A DNA stretch of 64,000 nt from Pseudomonas sp. PA27(2017) (GCF_001945445.1 NZ_MSXW01000023.1:147237-211236), one strand, 5' to 3'. Shown: positions 26,324-35,216, counted from the stretch's first letter. Numbers and translations are program-made. Notes: generated by a model not told the origin, from the sequence alone.

Positions 26324-27205
26324 ATGACCGCATCGATGCTGCTGGGTGGGATCTGCCTCACGCTGCTGGCGCTGGGCCTGTTGATGCTGCGCAGGAGCCG
26401 CGAGCAGGCCGCCTCGGAGCAGGTGATCCAGCGCCTGCTGGCCGATCAGCCAGAGCCCCTGCAGGGCGCCGCCATCGGTCATCTCGACAAGCTGTTCCTG
26501 CGCGCCGGCTTCAGCAAGCCGCGTCAGGGCCTGAGTTTGTGGCTGTTCGTCTGGTTGCTGGGCGCCGTGCTGGGCCTGATCGTCGGGCACTGGCTGGGCC
26601 TGCTGATCATGCTGCTGGGCCCGCTGCTGGTCGGCCGGCTGTTCATCGCGCTGCGTTACCGGCGCCGGGTGTTGCGCATGATCGAGCAGTTGCCGGTGTT
26701 TCTCGATCACGTGATTCGCAGCCTCAAATCCGGCCGGCCCCTGGGCGATGCCCTGATGCTGGCCATGGAAACCGCGCCGCAACCGCTGCGCGGCGCCATG
26801 GCCCGCACCAGGCGCAACGTGCAGCGCGGCATGAGCCTGGGCGAGGCCCTGCAGGATTTCGCCGATCTCTACGAGCGTGACGAATTCCAGGTGCTGGCCC
26901 TGGGGGTTCGGGTCAACCAGCGCTATGGCGGTAACAGCAGCGAACTGCTCAACAACCTGATCCGGCTGATTCGCGAGCGCGAGCACAGCGCTCGCCGGCT
27001 GCGCGCGCTGACCGGTGAAACGCGCATCAGCGCCTACGTGATGGGTGGCCTGCCATTGGCCCTGGCGCTTTACATCTTCATCACCAACCCGCAGTTCATG
27101 CTCGGCATGTGGCAGGAATCCAGCGGGCGCATGGTGCTGCTTCTGGCCTTCATCCTGCAGGCCCTCGGCAGCCTGGCGCTGTGGCGCATGCTGAGGAGTC
27201 TGTGA
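26324..27205 (+). CDS. tadB: Tad inner-membrane platform protein TadB
   Basis: The polytopic protein has 293 residues and belongs to the GspF/PilC-like T2SSF fold. An N-terminal helix (7-25) is followed by two close membrane segments around residues 70-110 (WLFVWLLGAVLGLIVGHWLGLLIMLLGPLL). The cytoplasmic T2SSF domain (QLPVFLDHVIRSLKSGRPLGDAL) follows, and a C-terminal membrane pair closes the protein. With TadC it forms the inner-membrane platform driven by TadA. ATG 26324 is preferred to GTG 26321 because AAGGAG is then 7 nt upstream. Its stop overlaps tadC (TGATG). Confidence 0.93.
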   Translation: MTASMLLGGICLTLLALGLLMLRRSREQAASEQVIQRLLADQPEPLQGAAIGHLDKLFLRAGFSKPRQGLSLWLFVWLLGAVLGLIVGHWLGLLIMLLGPLLVGRLFIALRYRRRVLRMIEQLPVFLDHVIRSLKSGRPLGDALMLAMETAPQPLRGAMARTRRNVQRGMSLGEALQDFADLYERDEFQVLALGVRVNQRYGGNSSELLNNLIRLIREREHSARRLRALTGETRISAYVMGGLPLALALYIFITNPQFMLGMWQESSGRMVLLLAFILQALGSLALWRMLRSL

Positions 27206-28095
27206 TGAGCGCCTTGCTGATACTCAGTGCCCTGCTGCAATTGGCGCTGGCGCTGCTGTTCCTGTACCTGGCCTATGCCGATCTGCGCGCGCGCCGCCAG
27301 TTCAGCCAGCGCATGGGTACGCTGTCGCGGGTTTCCGGGGGCGGTGTCATGCGCGGCATCGGCGGCAGCTCCCTGGGCCGTCGCACCCTGAGCATGGACA
27401 GCGAAACCCTGCAGCTGCTCAACCGCCTGGGTTGGCGCAAGCGCAGCCAGCAGTCGATGTTCTCGGCCATCCAGCTGGGCACGCCGATCGTTCTGCTGGC
27501 GCTGGTACTGATCGTCCAGTTGCTGATGAGCCGGCCGCCGCAGCCGGTCTGGCTGGCGCCGGTGTTCGCCCTGGGCATCGGCTACCTGCTGCCCAAGCGC
27601 TGGCTGGCCTGGGCCGCGAAGAGTCGTCAGGAAGCGCTCGCCGAGGAGGTGACCACCTTCATTCCGCTGCTGCGCATCCTCTTCGATGTCGGCATGACCG
27701 TCGAACAGGGCCTGCGGGTGTTGGCCAAGGAGGCCGAGACCATCCTGCCCAACCTCAGCGCCGAACTGCGCCAGGTGCTGGCGCGGGTCGATGCGGGGCT
27801 CGAACTGGGCCGCGAATTACGTGACATGGCGGCCGCACTGGAAGTCTATGAGGTCACCGATTGCGTGGTGATCCTCGAACAGCTTATCGTCCAGGGCGGC
27901 GGCGCCATGGCCTCGTTGTTGCGGCTCAAGGAGCTGATCGACGACCGCCATCACACGGCGCTCGAGGAAAGGGTTTCCAAGCTGTCCGGCAAGATGTCCG
28001 TCATCATGATGATGTTTCTGTTTCCGGCGTTGTTGATCGTATTGGCGGGGCCCGGCTTCATTGCAATCGTCGGTGCTCTGGGGGAGTTGAGATGA
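27205..28095 (+). CDS. tadC: Tad inner-membrane platform protein TadC
   Basis: The protein has 296 residues and is homologous in layout to TadB: an N-terminal helix (MSALLILSALLQLALALLFLYLAYA), a membrane pair near 95-130, the cytoplasmic T2SSF domain (FIPLLRILFDVGMTVEQGLRVLAKEAETILP) and a C-terminal helix (MMMFLFPALLIVLAGPGFIAIVG). It pairs with TadB in the assembly platform. Both ends are coupled: the start overlaps the tadB stop (TGATG) and its stop overlaps the tadD start (ATGA). Confidence 0.93.
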   Translation: MSALLILSALLQLALALLFLYLAYADLRARRQFSQRMGTLSRVSGGGVMRGIGGSSLGRRTLSMDSETLQLLNRLGWRKRSQQSMFSAIQLGTPIVLLALVLIVQLLMSRPPQPVWLAPVFALGIGYLLPKRWLAWAAKSRQEALAEEVTTFIPLLRILFDVGMTVEQGLRVLAKEAETILPNLSAELRQVLARVDAGLELGRELRDMAAALEVYEVTDCVVILEQLIVQGGGAMASLLRLKELIDDRHHTALEERVSKLSGKMSVIMMMFLFPALLIVLAGPGFIAIVGALGELR

Positions 28096-29438
28096 AACGT
28101 GTTGTGACCGTGGTGGGGGTGATGGGGCTGTTGGCAGGGTGCGCAAGCGGCCCGGCCCAGTCGCCCTGGTTGACGAGCAAGGCCGATGCGACCCCGATGG
28201 CCTGTGCGCCGTTGAGCCAGGAGCAGGAACTGGCGCTGAACCTCGCACAGAAGACCGCCGAGGAGGGGCGCCTGCACGCGGCGCTGGCCAACTTGGAGCG
28301 TTTGCCTGGCAACCTGCCGCAAGCGCGCCTGGCCAAGGCGCGCATCCTGCGTTCGCTGAACCGCCCGGAAGCCGGCGACCTGTACGCCAGCCTGACCCGC
28401 ACCTGCCTCAAGGCCCGGGGCGAGCAGGGCCTCGGCCAACTTGCCAGCGCTGCGGGGCGTTACCCCGAGGCGCTCGAGCACCTGCGCCTGGCGGCCAGCC
28501 TGGACCCGACCAGTGCGGCGATTCGCAACGACCTCGGTGTGGTGTACATGAACCTCGGGCGTCTGGACGAAGCCCGTTTCGAATTGCTGACCGCCCTGGA
28601 GCTCAATGAGACCGAACAGCAGCCGGCGCTGAACCTGCTGACCCTGCTGATTTACCAGGGCATGCGCCCGCAGGCCGATGCCCTGGCCCAGCGCATGGGC
28701 TTCTCGGCCAGCCAACTGCGCGCCGCCGAAGAGCGTGCCCAGGCGATGCGTAGCAAGAACGCCAGCACACCGCCGCCGCCCGCGGCTCCGGCAGCCAAAG
28801 CGCCGGTGGTACGGGTGACTCCACAGCCGCCACCTGTGTCGGCCAGCGCTGCGCCGCTCGCCCCGGCTGCTGCGCCGCTGGTAAAAGCAGCGTCAGCCAG
28901 CAAACCCGAGCCGGCTGTCGTCGTGCAGCCAGCCGTTGCGACGGCGACACCTGCCGTTCCGGCGCCACGTCTGTCCAATTTCCGGCCGACCCCGGTGGTG
29001 CCGTTGTCGCTGGCCAGTAATGCAGAAAAGCCGGCAGCCACGCAAACAACCGTTCTGGCCAAGGCCGACCCGGCGCCGGGCGCCACCACGCAGCCAGCAC
29101 GTCCGGTCGTTCGCCCTCCCGTTGCTCCGGCTGCAGCCACTCCCGTTGTCGCTCGCGCGCCAGCGCCGGTCGCCCGGCCCGCCCCTGCAGCTCCAGCGCC
29201 GCGACAGGTGGCCGCCGCGCCCAAACCTGCTGCTGCGCCAGTCGCTCCTGCGCCTGCCCCCGCTACAGCAGTGGTTGCCAGTGCACCCGTCACCGCGAGT
29301 GCTGCAGCGCCCGCCGCCACGGCAACACCGCCCGTGCGCGCCGGCATCGAGATGCGTGCAGGCCGCCTGATCGTGCCGGACGATGGCGGCTTCGTGCGCG
29401 TGGTACCGATCGAAGAAACGTCCGCCAGCGTCAACTGA
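28092..29438 (+). CDS. tadD: Tad pilotin-like TPR lipoprotein TadD with long Pro/Ala tail
   Basis: The protein has 448 residues. A lipoprotein signal ends in the lipobox LLAGC, so it should be lipidated at Cys17. TPR repeats follow at about 45-215 (ALANLERLPGNLPQARLAKARIL; YPEALEHLRLAASLDPTSAAIRNDLGVVYMNLGRLDEARFEL). From about 225 to 415 the chain is low-complexity Pro/Ala, then a conserved-looking end (GIEMRAGRLIVPDDGGFVRVVPIEE). TadD probably acts as pilotin or chaperone for the RcpA secretin. The Pro/Ala extension is long for the family. It overlaps tadC by 4 bp (ATGA). Confidence 0.9.
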   Translation: MKRVVTVVGVMGLLAGCASGPAQSPWLTSKADATPMACAPLSQEQELALNLAQKTAEEGRLHAALANLERLPGNLPQARLAKARILRSLNRPEAGDLYASLTRTCLKARGEQGLGQLASAAGRYPEALEHLRLAASLDPTSAAIRNDLGVVYMNLGRLDEARFELLTALELNETEQQPALNLLTLLIYQGMRPQADALAQRMGFSASQLRAAEERAQAMRSKNASTPPPPAAPAAKAPVVRVTPQPPPVSASAAPLAPAAAPLVKAASASKPEPAVVVQPAVATATPAVPAPRLSNFRPTPVVPLSLASNAEKPAATQTTVLAKADPAPGATTQPARPVVRPPVAPAAATPVVARAPAPVARPAPAAPAPRQVAAAPKPAAAPVAPAPAPATAVVASAPVTASAAAPAATATPPVRAGIEMRAGRLIVPDDGGFVRVVPIEETSASVN

Positions 29439-29473
29439 ACCGGCCTCGGGCCGGCTGCCAGGAGGAAAGCACC

Positions 29474-29752
29474 ATGAAAGGATCGATCATCGGCTGTGCA
29501 TTGCTGGCAGCCCTGCCAGCTTTCTGCCTGGCAGCGGACGAAGGGCAGGGGCGCCCCCTGGTGGGCGATGAGGTGCAAACCCAGACAGGCCACTGGTTGC
29601 GGCTGCAGCGTGAAGGGCAACTGGCATCGCCCAACCCGCAGGTTTCAACGCCCGCCGAGCGCGAGCTGGCATTGCAGCGGTGGCTGGAGAGCCACAAGCA
29701 CCCAATCCCTGAATTCTTCGAGCAGGATGCCGGGGGGCAACTGGGCGAGTAG
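29474..29752 (+). CDS. Tad-locus DUF3613 family protein
   Basis: This 92-residue exported protein has a signal peptide MKGSIIGCALLAALPAFCLA and a short mature domain (GDEVQTQTGHWLRLQREGQLASPNPQVSTPAERELALQRWLESHKHPIPEFF). The layout and position match DUF3613 proteins found after tadD in pseudomonad tad loci (PA4298-type). Its function is unknown; periplasmic location and operon position suggest an accessory role in Flp pilus assembly. AGGAGG lies 6-7 nt before the ATG, 35 bp after the tadD stop. It is the last gene of the rcp-tad operon here: tadG, which follows in P. aeruginosa, is missing. Confidence 0.85.
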   Translation: MKGSIIGCALLAALPAFCLAADEGQGRPLVGDEVQTQTGHWLRLQREGQLASPNPQVSTPAERELALQRWLESHKHPIPEFFEQDAGGQLGE

Positions 29753-29759
29753 AACGCGC

Positions 29760-29803
29760 TGGCCGTAATCGACAGTGTCAAAGTTGTACGGCCAAGCAGT
29801 TTT
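29760..29803 (+). terminator. Candidate terminator of the rcp-tad operon
   Basis: TGGCCGTA (29760-29767) pairs with TACGGCCA (29787-29794); the 19-nt loop contains a smaller GACAGTGTC foldback, and AGCAGTTTT follows. It sits 8 bp after the last tad gene, in a convergent gap before pprB. The loop is long and the T-run short, so it is only a candidate. Confidence 0.4.
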
Positions 29804-29855
29804 AACAACTTCTTAACAAGCGAAGCGCTGGAAGTTGTATAGGTATTTACAAACT

Positions 29856-30578
29856 TTACCCGTGGGAAGGATAAGACAGGGCCAGTTGAGTCCGATTGTG
29901 AACTCGAGTCAGTCTCAATATCTGGGAAACATAAAGTTTGACGGTATTCTCCGTAATACCCAGTTCGCAGGATATTTGATAATTGGTCATTCCTTTGGCG
30001 ATAAGTTGCGCGACGGCCAGTTGTCGACGTGACAGTTTGTCGAACGGTTCGGGAATGGTGTCGGCCGTTGCGCTCATCTGCGCGACGTTCTTGATCGGTA
30101 TGGTCGGGATCAGCTCGCTGTGCATTTCATGCAGCGAAGCGGCGAGGTCCTGGATCTGTTGGCGAATCTGCTGTTCCTTGATTTTCTGCTCGACTCGCTC
30201 ATGGAGGCGTTTCACCCCCGCCTGCAGCTCCTGCAGGTCCACCGGCTTCTGGTAATAGTCACTCACCCCGGCGCGCAAGGCGAGGATGACGTCTTGCTTG
30301 TCGGTGCTGCCGGTGAAAATGGCCGTTTCATACAGGCGCCCGGGGCGCGCCAGCCTGGCCAGCTCGCCCACCAGCTGCACGCCGGTCAGCCCTGGCATGT
30401 GCATATCGCTGAGAACGATGGCGATGCGCTCATCCTCCTGAAAGGCTTGTAGCGCATCGTAGGTGTTGTGGCATGAGGTCACGTCGTAACCCAGCTGGTC
30501 GAGAAACTCGGCGAGTTCCTCGACAATGATGGGTTCGTCATCGACGATCATTATTCGCAAGGTGTTAATGCGTTCCAT
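29856..30578 (-). CDS. pprB: LuxR-type response regulator PprB
   Basis: The protein has about 240 residues. The N-terminal receiver (about 5-125) contains the acidic triad VDDEP, phospho-acceptor Asp in VLSDMHMPG, Thr in IFTGSTD and Lys in YYQKPVD. A coiled linker follows, then a C-terminal LuxR/GerE helix-turn-helix (LSRRQLAVAQLIAKGMTNYQISCELGITENTVKLYVSQIL). In P. aeruginosa PprB activates flp, the tad operon and other adhesion genes. Position beside fppA and pprA matches that locus. The start is taken at MERINTLRIMIVDDE; in-frame ATG 30587 and TTG 30611 upstream are possible but have no better ribosome site. Confidence 0.93.
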   Translation of the reverse strand: MERINTLRIMIVDDEPIIVEELAEFLDQLGYDVTSCHNTYDALQAFQEDERIAIVLSDMHMPGLTGVQLVGELARLARPGRLYETAIFTGSTDKQDVILALRAGVSDYYQKPVDLQELQAGVKRLHERVEQKIKEQQIRQQIQDLAASLHEMHSELIPTIPIKNVAQMSATADTIPEPFDKLSRRQLAVAQLIAKGMTNYQISCELGITENTVKLYVSQILRLTRVHNRTQLALSYPSHG

Positions 30579-30747
30579 GCGAGGCATCTGCCTATTGGGT
30601 AAAGGTACCAACTTGCAGCGTAGTCAGCGGCCAACTTAGTGTCAAAAGTGATCGGTTGTACAGGCTTCGCAAAAGTTGAGTTATCACTTTAGTGTTATAG
30701 GAGAACGTGTAGCCCTTGGTTATCCTCATTTGATTATTCGCTGCGCA

Positions 30748-31260
30748 CTATAACCAGATACCTGTCAGTGCGAAGCCTGCAAATAGAAAGGGTGCGTAGG
30801 GCGCCTTCTGCGCGGTGGCCGCTCTGAGGAATACCCATTTCTCGGGAAGTGCCGCAGCGATGCCTGGCTTGGCGCGCAGCAGCATCAACCAGGCGACTTG
30901 CACCAGGGCCGCGCCGATCACGCTGAACAGCACATGGCTGCTGTCGCTGGCGGCGCCCAGAGCGAGCAGCATCTTCACGTCGGCAGCGCCCATCTGGCGA
31001 GTCAGGTAACCGGGCAGCGACAGCAGACACGCTATGCCCATCGCCAGGGCGGCGCCCTGAACGGAGGCGTCGGTAAGGCTACTGCCAACGGCCAGCAGGT
31101 GGAGCAGGGCGGCGGCAAGGGCGCCCAGGGTCAGCAGGTTGCTGATCCGGCGGTACTGGGCATCTTGCCAGGCGCAGGCGGCCAGCCAGCCGAGCAGTAG
31201 GAAGTAGGACATGGCGACAACGGGTATCCAGGGAAAGAAGGGCGTGGCAGCCCGATTCAT
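30748..31260 (-). CDS. fppA: Flp prepilin peptidase FppA (A24 family)
   Basis: This 170-residue membrane protein corresponds to the C-terminal protease half of type IV prepilin peptidases; the methylase domain is absent, as in Tad-type enzymes. The two catalytic aspartates are in ACAWQDAQYRRISN and MGAADVKML. The second motif is normally GxGD, and here it reads GAAD, a small departure. About five hydrophobic segments are visible. It should cleave pre-Flp. It lies upstream of pprB on the same strand (169-bp gap) and is divergent from pprA. Confidence 0.9.
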   Translation of the reverse strand: MNRAATPFFPWIPVVAMSYFLLLGWLAACAWQDAQYRRISNLLTLGALAAALLHLLAVGSSLTDASVQGAALAMGIACLLSLPGYLTRQMGAADVKMLLALGAASDSSHVLFSVIGAALVQVAWLMLLRAKPGIAAALPEKWVFLRAATAQKAPYAPFLFAGFALTGIWL

Positions 31261-31313
31261 GTTGGCGGAGTTTCATCCGTCCGCGGCGCTAATCATGGTA
31301 GGTGGGCCGGACA

Positions 31314-34046
31314 ATGCAAGTGTTCAAGGATTGGTTCAAACGCGGCGAAGACTCCCAGACGCCGCACGAGACAGGCATCGTCTCGCCGCCGCCTCCCGTA
31401 TCGGCCAACAGCCCTTGTCTGAATCTGTCCATCGACGCCCTGGGGCGCGTGTTCGAGGTTTCTGGCAGTCTGTCCGATCGCCTGCCGATCGCGATTTCCC
31501 AGGTCGTGCCGCTGGAGCAGTTGCTGCATGGGCAGAGTCGCTATCTGGTCACCGACCTGGCGGCCTTCGTGCAGCAGATGCTCGATCTGTCGTTCGTGAC
31601 CCGCGATGGCGGCATCCTTCACACCCGTGGCTGGCTCAAGGCGGAAATACAGGGCTGGTCACTACAAGCCTTCGAAATCGGTGATTTTCTGGCCAGGTTG
31701 CATGCCTGCGAACAGCGCCTGCAGGTGTTCTCGCAGATCAGCGCCGTGGCGCAGACCGTGCGCGGCACCGAGCGGGTGGAACTTGCGCGGCATATTCACG
31801 ACTGGCTGGGTGCCATGGCCCAGGCCCTGCGTATGGCCTGTGTGGCCCTGGCGCTACCGGATAACCTGCGCGGCGGCTGGCAGGTCGTCGGCCATTACCG
31901 CGATGCCCTGACGCCGGTGTTCTGGGACGATGGCCAGCACCTGCCGCGGGAGTTGCAGCACTATGCCGGCGACCAGCCGGTGCAGTGGCTGCGCGGTGAT
32001 GCCGGAGTCGCCGAGTGGCACGCTGCGGATTCGGTGTGGCTGGTGCCGTACGCCGACCACCAGGGCATCCGCGCCTGGCTGCTGTGCTCGCCGTACGTCG
32101 CCCACCAGAGCATGCCCGAGCTCAATACCCGTGACTGGCTGGATCTGTTCGCCCATGTCGCCGCGCCGCTGCTGCAACGTCTCGATGAGCAGAATCGCAA
32201 GGTGCACGGCGAGCGAGTGGATATTCTGCAGAGCCTGCTGGGCACCGGCTGGTGGGAGTACGTACCGCGCAGCGGTGCCTTCCTGCTGGCGCCCTGCCTG
32301 ACTCAGCGTTTCGGTTTCAGCGAGGATGAGGCGGTCACCCTGGCCGACTGGCTGGAGCTGCTCAACCCGGCCGATCGCGACGAATTCCGCATCCGCCTGG
32401 GCGACGCCGAACTGAGCGGCCGGGCATTCGAGCAGGTGGTGCGCCTGCGCGATGCCGACGATGCGCTGTGCTGGTTTCGCATCCACACACGCATCCTCAA
32501 TGCCAACGGCCAGCGGCGCATTGTCGGCGCCGTGCTGGACATCAACGACATGAAGCTCAAGGAGGTCGAGGCCGACGCCGCTACCACGCGCCTGAAGAGC
32601 CTGGTCGCCAGTGCGCCGGCGGTGATCTACGTGAACCGCTACGACGACGGCGTATTCGTGCCGGTGTTCTGCAGCGACAGTTGCAGCGCGCTGCTGGGCT
32701 GGACGCTGGATGACTTCGTGCAGCGCAGCGTGGCCGATTTCATCCACCCCGATGATCGCGACATCTACTTCGCTCACACCCGCACGCTGCTCAGCCAGGG
32801 CGTGGCCAGCTGCCGCTATCGGCTGATCGACCGTGATGGTCGCTACCACTGGCTGCAGGATGAGGCCAAGCTGCTTCGCGACGAGCGCGGCATCCCCATC
32901 GAAGCGGTCGGCCTGTGCCTGGACGTAACCGACGCTGCCCAGGCCGCCGAGCGGGTGCGCGAGAGCGAGGAGCGCTACCGTATCCTGGTCGAGGATTCGC
33001 CGGCGATCATCTGTCGCTATCGCCCCGACCTTACCCTGGTCTACGCCAATCGGCCGCTGGCCCAATATCTGGGCATTCGCCAGGAAAACCTGCCCGGTAC
33101 CAGCCTGGCCACTTATCTTTCGGCCCAGGAACTGACCCAGTTTCGCGAGCGCCATCGCCAGCTGACCCCCAATGAGCCTGTTGGTACGGCGCTGGTGCGC
33201 ATGGATCTGCCTGGCCGCGAGCACATCTGGTGGGTGCTGTCCGAGCGCGGGGTGTTCGACGAGCACGGAAAGCTGATCGAGGTGCAGGCCGTCGGTCGCG
33301 ACGATACCGAGTTGCAGAAGGCCCGGCAGATGCTCAACCAGAGCGCCAAGATGGCGGTGCTCGGCGAAATGGCCACGGGGCTGGCTCACGAGATCAACCA
33401 GCCGCTCAACGTCATGCGCATCGCCCTCACCAACACCCTCAAGGGCGTGGAGAACGGCTCGGCCAACCCTGAGTACCTGAAGAACAAGCTCGGCCGTATC
33501 GAGCAGCAGATCACCCGCGCGGCGAAGATCATCAACCATATGCGCATCTTCGGGCGACGCTCCGAGGTCGAGGACGATCTGTTCAGCCCGGACGAAGCCA
33601 TCGAAGGCGCCCTGACGCTGATCCGCGAAGGCGAACTGGTACGCGACATCAACCTGACCCTGCAGCTGTGCGGCACGCCCCAGGTGCGTGGGCATGCCGA
33701 CCAGCTCGAACAGGTCATCATCAACCTTCTGGTCAACGCCAAGGACGCACTGCTCAGCGCGCGGGACAAGCACCCGGAACTCGAGCCCAGTATCCTGCTG
33801 CGCAGTGAGTGCGAGGACGGCAAGGTGATCGTGCAGGTTCAGGACAACGCCGGCGGGATCGACCCGCTGCTGCTGGATCGGGTGTTCGACCCGTTCTTCA
33901 CTACCAAACCGGTGGGCAAGGGCACTGGCCTCGGGCTGTCGGTCAGCTATGGGTTGGTCAATCAGATGGGTGGCAAGTTGAGCGTGAGCAATCAACAGGG
34001 CGGGGCCTGTTTTCGTATCGAATTGCCAGAGGTTGCAAGCGGATGA
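31314..34046 (+). CDS. pprA: PAS-domain sensor histidine kinase PprA
   Basis: The histidine kinase has 910 residues and no clear membrane helices. An N-terminal sensory region (about 1-330) includes a GAF-like part. At least two to three PAS domains follow (SAPAVIYVNRYDDGVFVPVFCSDSCSALLGWT; DSPAIICRYRPDLTLVYANRPLAQYLGI). HisKA has the phospho-acceptor His near residue 692 (TGLAHEINQPLNVMRI), and the HATPase has N box (INLLVNAKDAL), G1 (DNAGGIDP), F box (DPFFTTKPVGKGTGLGLS) and G2. It is the cognate kinase of PprB in P. aeruginosa. ATG 31314 is preferred to GTG 31302, with GGTGGG about 8 nt upstream. Its stop overlaps the next small gene (ATGA). Confidence 0.92.
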   Translation: MQVFKDWFKRGEDSQTPHETGIVSPPPPVSANSPCLNLSIDALGRVFEVSGSLSDRLPIAISQVVPLEQLLHGQSRYLVTDLAAFVQQMLDLSFVTRDGGILHTRGWLKAEIQGWSLQAFEIGDFLARLHACEQRLQVFSQISAVAQTVRGTERVELARHIHDWLGAMAQALRMACVALALPDNLRGGWQVVGHYRDALTPVFWDDGQHLPRELQHYAGDQPVQWLRGDAGVAEWHAADSVWLVPYADHQGIRAWLLCSPYVAHQSMPELNTRDWLDLFAHVAAPLLQRLDEQNRKVHGERVDILQSLLGTGWWEYVPRSGAFLLAPCLTQRFGFSEDEAVTLADWLELLNPADRDEFRIRLGDAELSGRAFEQVVRLRDADDALCWFRIHTRILNANGQRRIVGAVLDINDMKLKEVEADAATTRLKSLVASAPAVIYVNRYDDGVFVPVFCSDSCSALLGWTLDDFVQRSVADFIHPDDRDIYFAHTRTLLSQGVASCRYRLIDRDGRYHWLQDEAKLLRDERGIPIEAVGLCLDVTDAAQAAERVRESEERYRILVEDSPAIICRYRPDLTLVYANRPLAQYLGIRQENLPGTSLATYLSAQELTQFRERHRQLTPNEPVGTALVRMDLPGREHIWWVLSERGVFDEHGKLIEVQAVGRDDTELQKARQMLNQSAKMAVLGEMATGLAHEINQPLNVMRIALTNTLKGVENGSANPEYLKNKLGRIEQQITRAAKIINHMRIFGRRSEVEDDLFSPDEAIEGALTLIREGELVRDINLTLQLCGTPQVRGHADQLEQVIINLLVNAKDALLSARDKHPELEPSILLRSECEDGKVIVQVQDNAGGIDPLLLDRVFDPFFTTKPVGKGTGLGLSVSYGLVNQMGGKLSVSNQQGGACFRIELPEVASG

Positions 34047-34348
34047 GTGCCTGGCTCGACACCCTGTATCGCAGCTGCGAAGCGGTGCTGCATGGCGACC
34101 AGCAGGTGATCGCCCGGCTGCGCGAGTCCGGTTTCGACTGCGATGAGGGACACTGGAGTTTCCGCCTGCCGGCGCTGCATGTCTGGCTGTTCGGCGAACC
34201 CAGCGCTGTCGATTACTCGGCCTTTCTCAAGCAGCTGTACGCCAGCGATCTCAATGGACGCCTCGCCCGCTACGGCGCGCAGATGGTTATTGCCGACAAC
34301 CGCGGCAAGGTCAGCGAGAGCCTGTATCGTCTGCAGCGCTTGTCCTGA
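34043..34348 (+). CDS. Small protein of unknown function, translationally coupled to pprA
   Basis: This 101-residue soluble protein begins MSAWLDTLYRSCEAVLHGD and has no motif I recognise. The ATG overlaps the pprA stop (ATGA), so expression should be coupled to the kinase. The C-terminal half (DYSAFLKQLYASDLNGRLARYGAQMVIADNRGKVSESLYRL) looks like a compact alpha/beta fold. Its 3' end overlaps the end of convergent cobM by 38 bp. A role modulating PprA/PprB is an inference from coupling alone. Confidence 0.75.
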   Translation: MSAWLDTLYRSCEAVLHGDQQVIARLRESGFDCDEGHWSFRLPALHVWLFGEPSAVDYSAFLKQLYASDLNGRLARYGAQMVIADNRGKVSESLYRLQRLS

Positions 34349-35084
34349 ACAGATGGCGGTGGCCTTCGTTGTAGAGCGCCGAATCGGCGAAGTCTTGCGC
34401 ACCCAGCACCCGGCCGACGAGAATCAGCGCGGTGCGCCGGAAGCCCTTGGCGCTGACCTTGGCCTCGATATCCGCCAGGGTGCCGACCGCCCAATCCTGG
34501 TCCGGCCAGCTGGCGCGATGCACCACCGCGATCGGGCAACTGGCGCCGTAATGCGGCAGCAACTCGGCGACGATCTCTGGCAGGTGCTGCACGCCCAGGT
34601 GGATGGCCATGGTCGCGCCGTGGCGGGCGAGATCATGCAACTGCTCGCCCGCCGGCATCGGCGACTTGCTGGCGTAGCGGGTAAGGATCACCGTCTGTGA
34701 CACCGCGGGCAGCGTCAGCTCGCTTTCCAGCAGCGCGGCGCAGGCGGCCGTGGCGGTCACGCCGGGGATGATCTCGAAGGGGATGCCCAGCGCACGCAGG
34801 TGACGAATCTGTTCGCCGATGGCGCCGTACAGCGACGGATCGCCCGAATGCACCCGCGCCACGTCTTCGCCACGTGCATGGGCCGCCTGTAGCAAGGCGA
34901 TGATTTCATCGAGATGTAGCTCGGCGGTATTCACCAACTGGTGGGCCCGGTGGCCGGCCAGCACCGCTTCGGGCACCAGCGAGCCGGCGTAGAGGATTAC
35001 CGGGCAGCTATGGATCAGGCGCTGGCCCTTGACGGTGATCAGCTCGGGGTCGCCGGGGCCGGCGCCGATGAAATAGACGGTCAT
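34311..35084 (-). CDS. cobM: Precorrin-4 C(11)-methyltransferase
   Basis: This 257-residue SAM-dependent tetrapyrrole methylase converts precorrin-4 to precorrin-5 in aerobic cobalamin synthesis. Family signatures are the N-terminal MTVYFIGAGPGDPELITVKGQRLI, the GDPSLYGAIGEQI loop and the central PGVTATAACAALLESELTLP. Length fits CobM. It is on the minus strand downstream of cobE, separated by 127 bp carrying a REP-like repeat, so its co-transcription with cbtBA-cobE is likely but not certain. Its end overlaps the small pprA-coupled gene. Confidence 0.95.
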   Translation of the reverse strand: MTVYFIGAGPGDPELITVKGQRLIHSCPVILYAGSLVPEAVLAGHRAHQLVNTAELHLDEIIALLQAAHARGEDVARVHSGDPSLYGAIGEQIRHLRALGIPFEIIPGVTATAACAALLESELTLPAVSQTVILTRYASKSPMPAGEQLHDLARHGATMAIHLGVQHLPEIVAELLPHYGASCPIAVVHRASWPDQDWAVGTLADIEAKVSAKGFRRTALILVGRVLGAQDFADSALYNEGHRHLFRTSAADDTGSR

Positions 35085-35097
35085 GCGAGTCCTGGGT

Positions 35098-35216
35098 TGT
35101 AGGGTGGAAGGCGCTTTTCTCTTCCACCGTGGTGTTCGGCTTATCCGGTTGTTAGGCGGGGATCGCCATCCCGTGGATCGAGAAAGCGTGGACTACGCGT
35201 CCCGATCCACCCTACG
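35098..35216. repeat. Inverted REP-like repeat between cobE and cobM
   Basis: Ends are TGTAGGGTGGA (from 35098) and GATCCACCCTACG (to 35216), inverted relative to each other, with CCACC/GGTGG blocks between. The same TTATCCACCCTAC ending recurs at 57157-57186. It fills the cobM-cobE gap. Confidence 0.5.
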
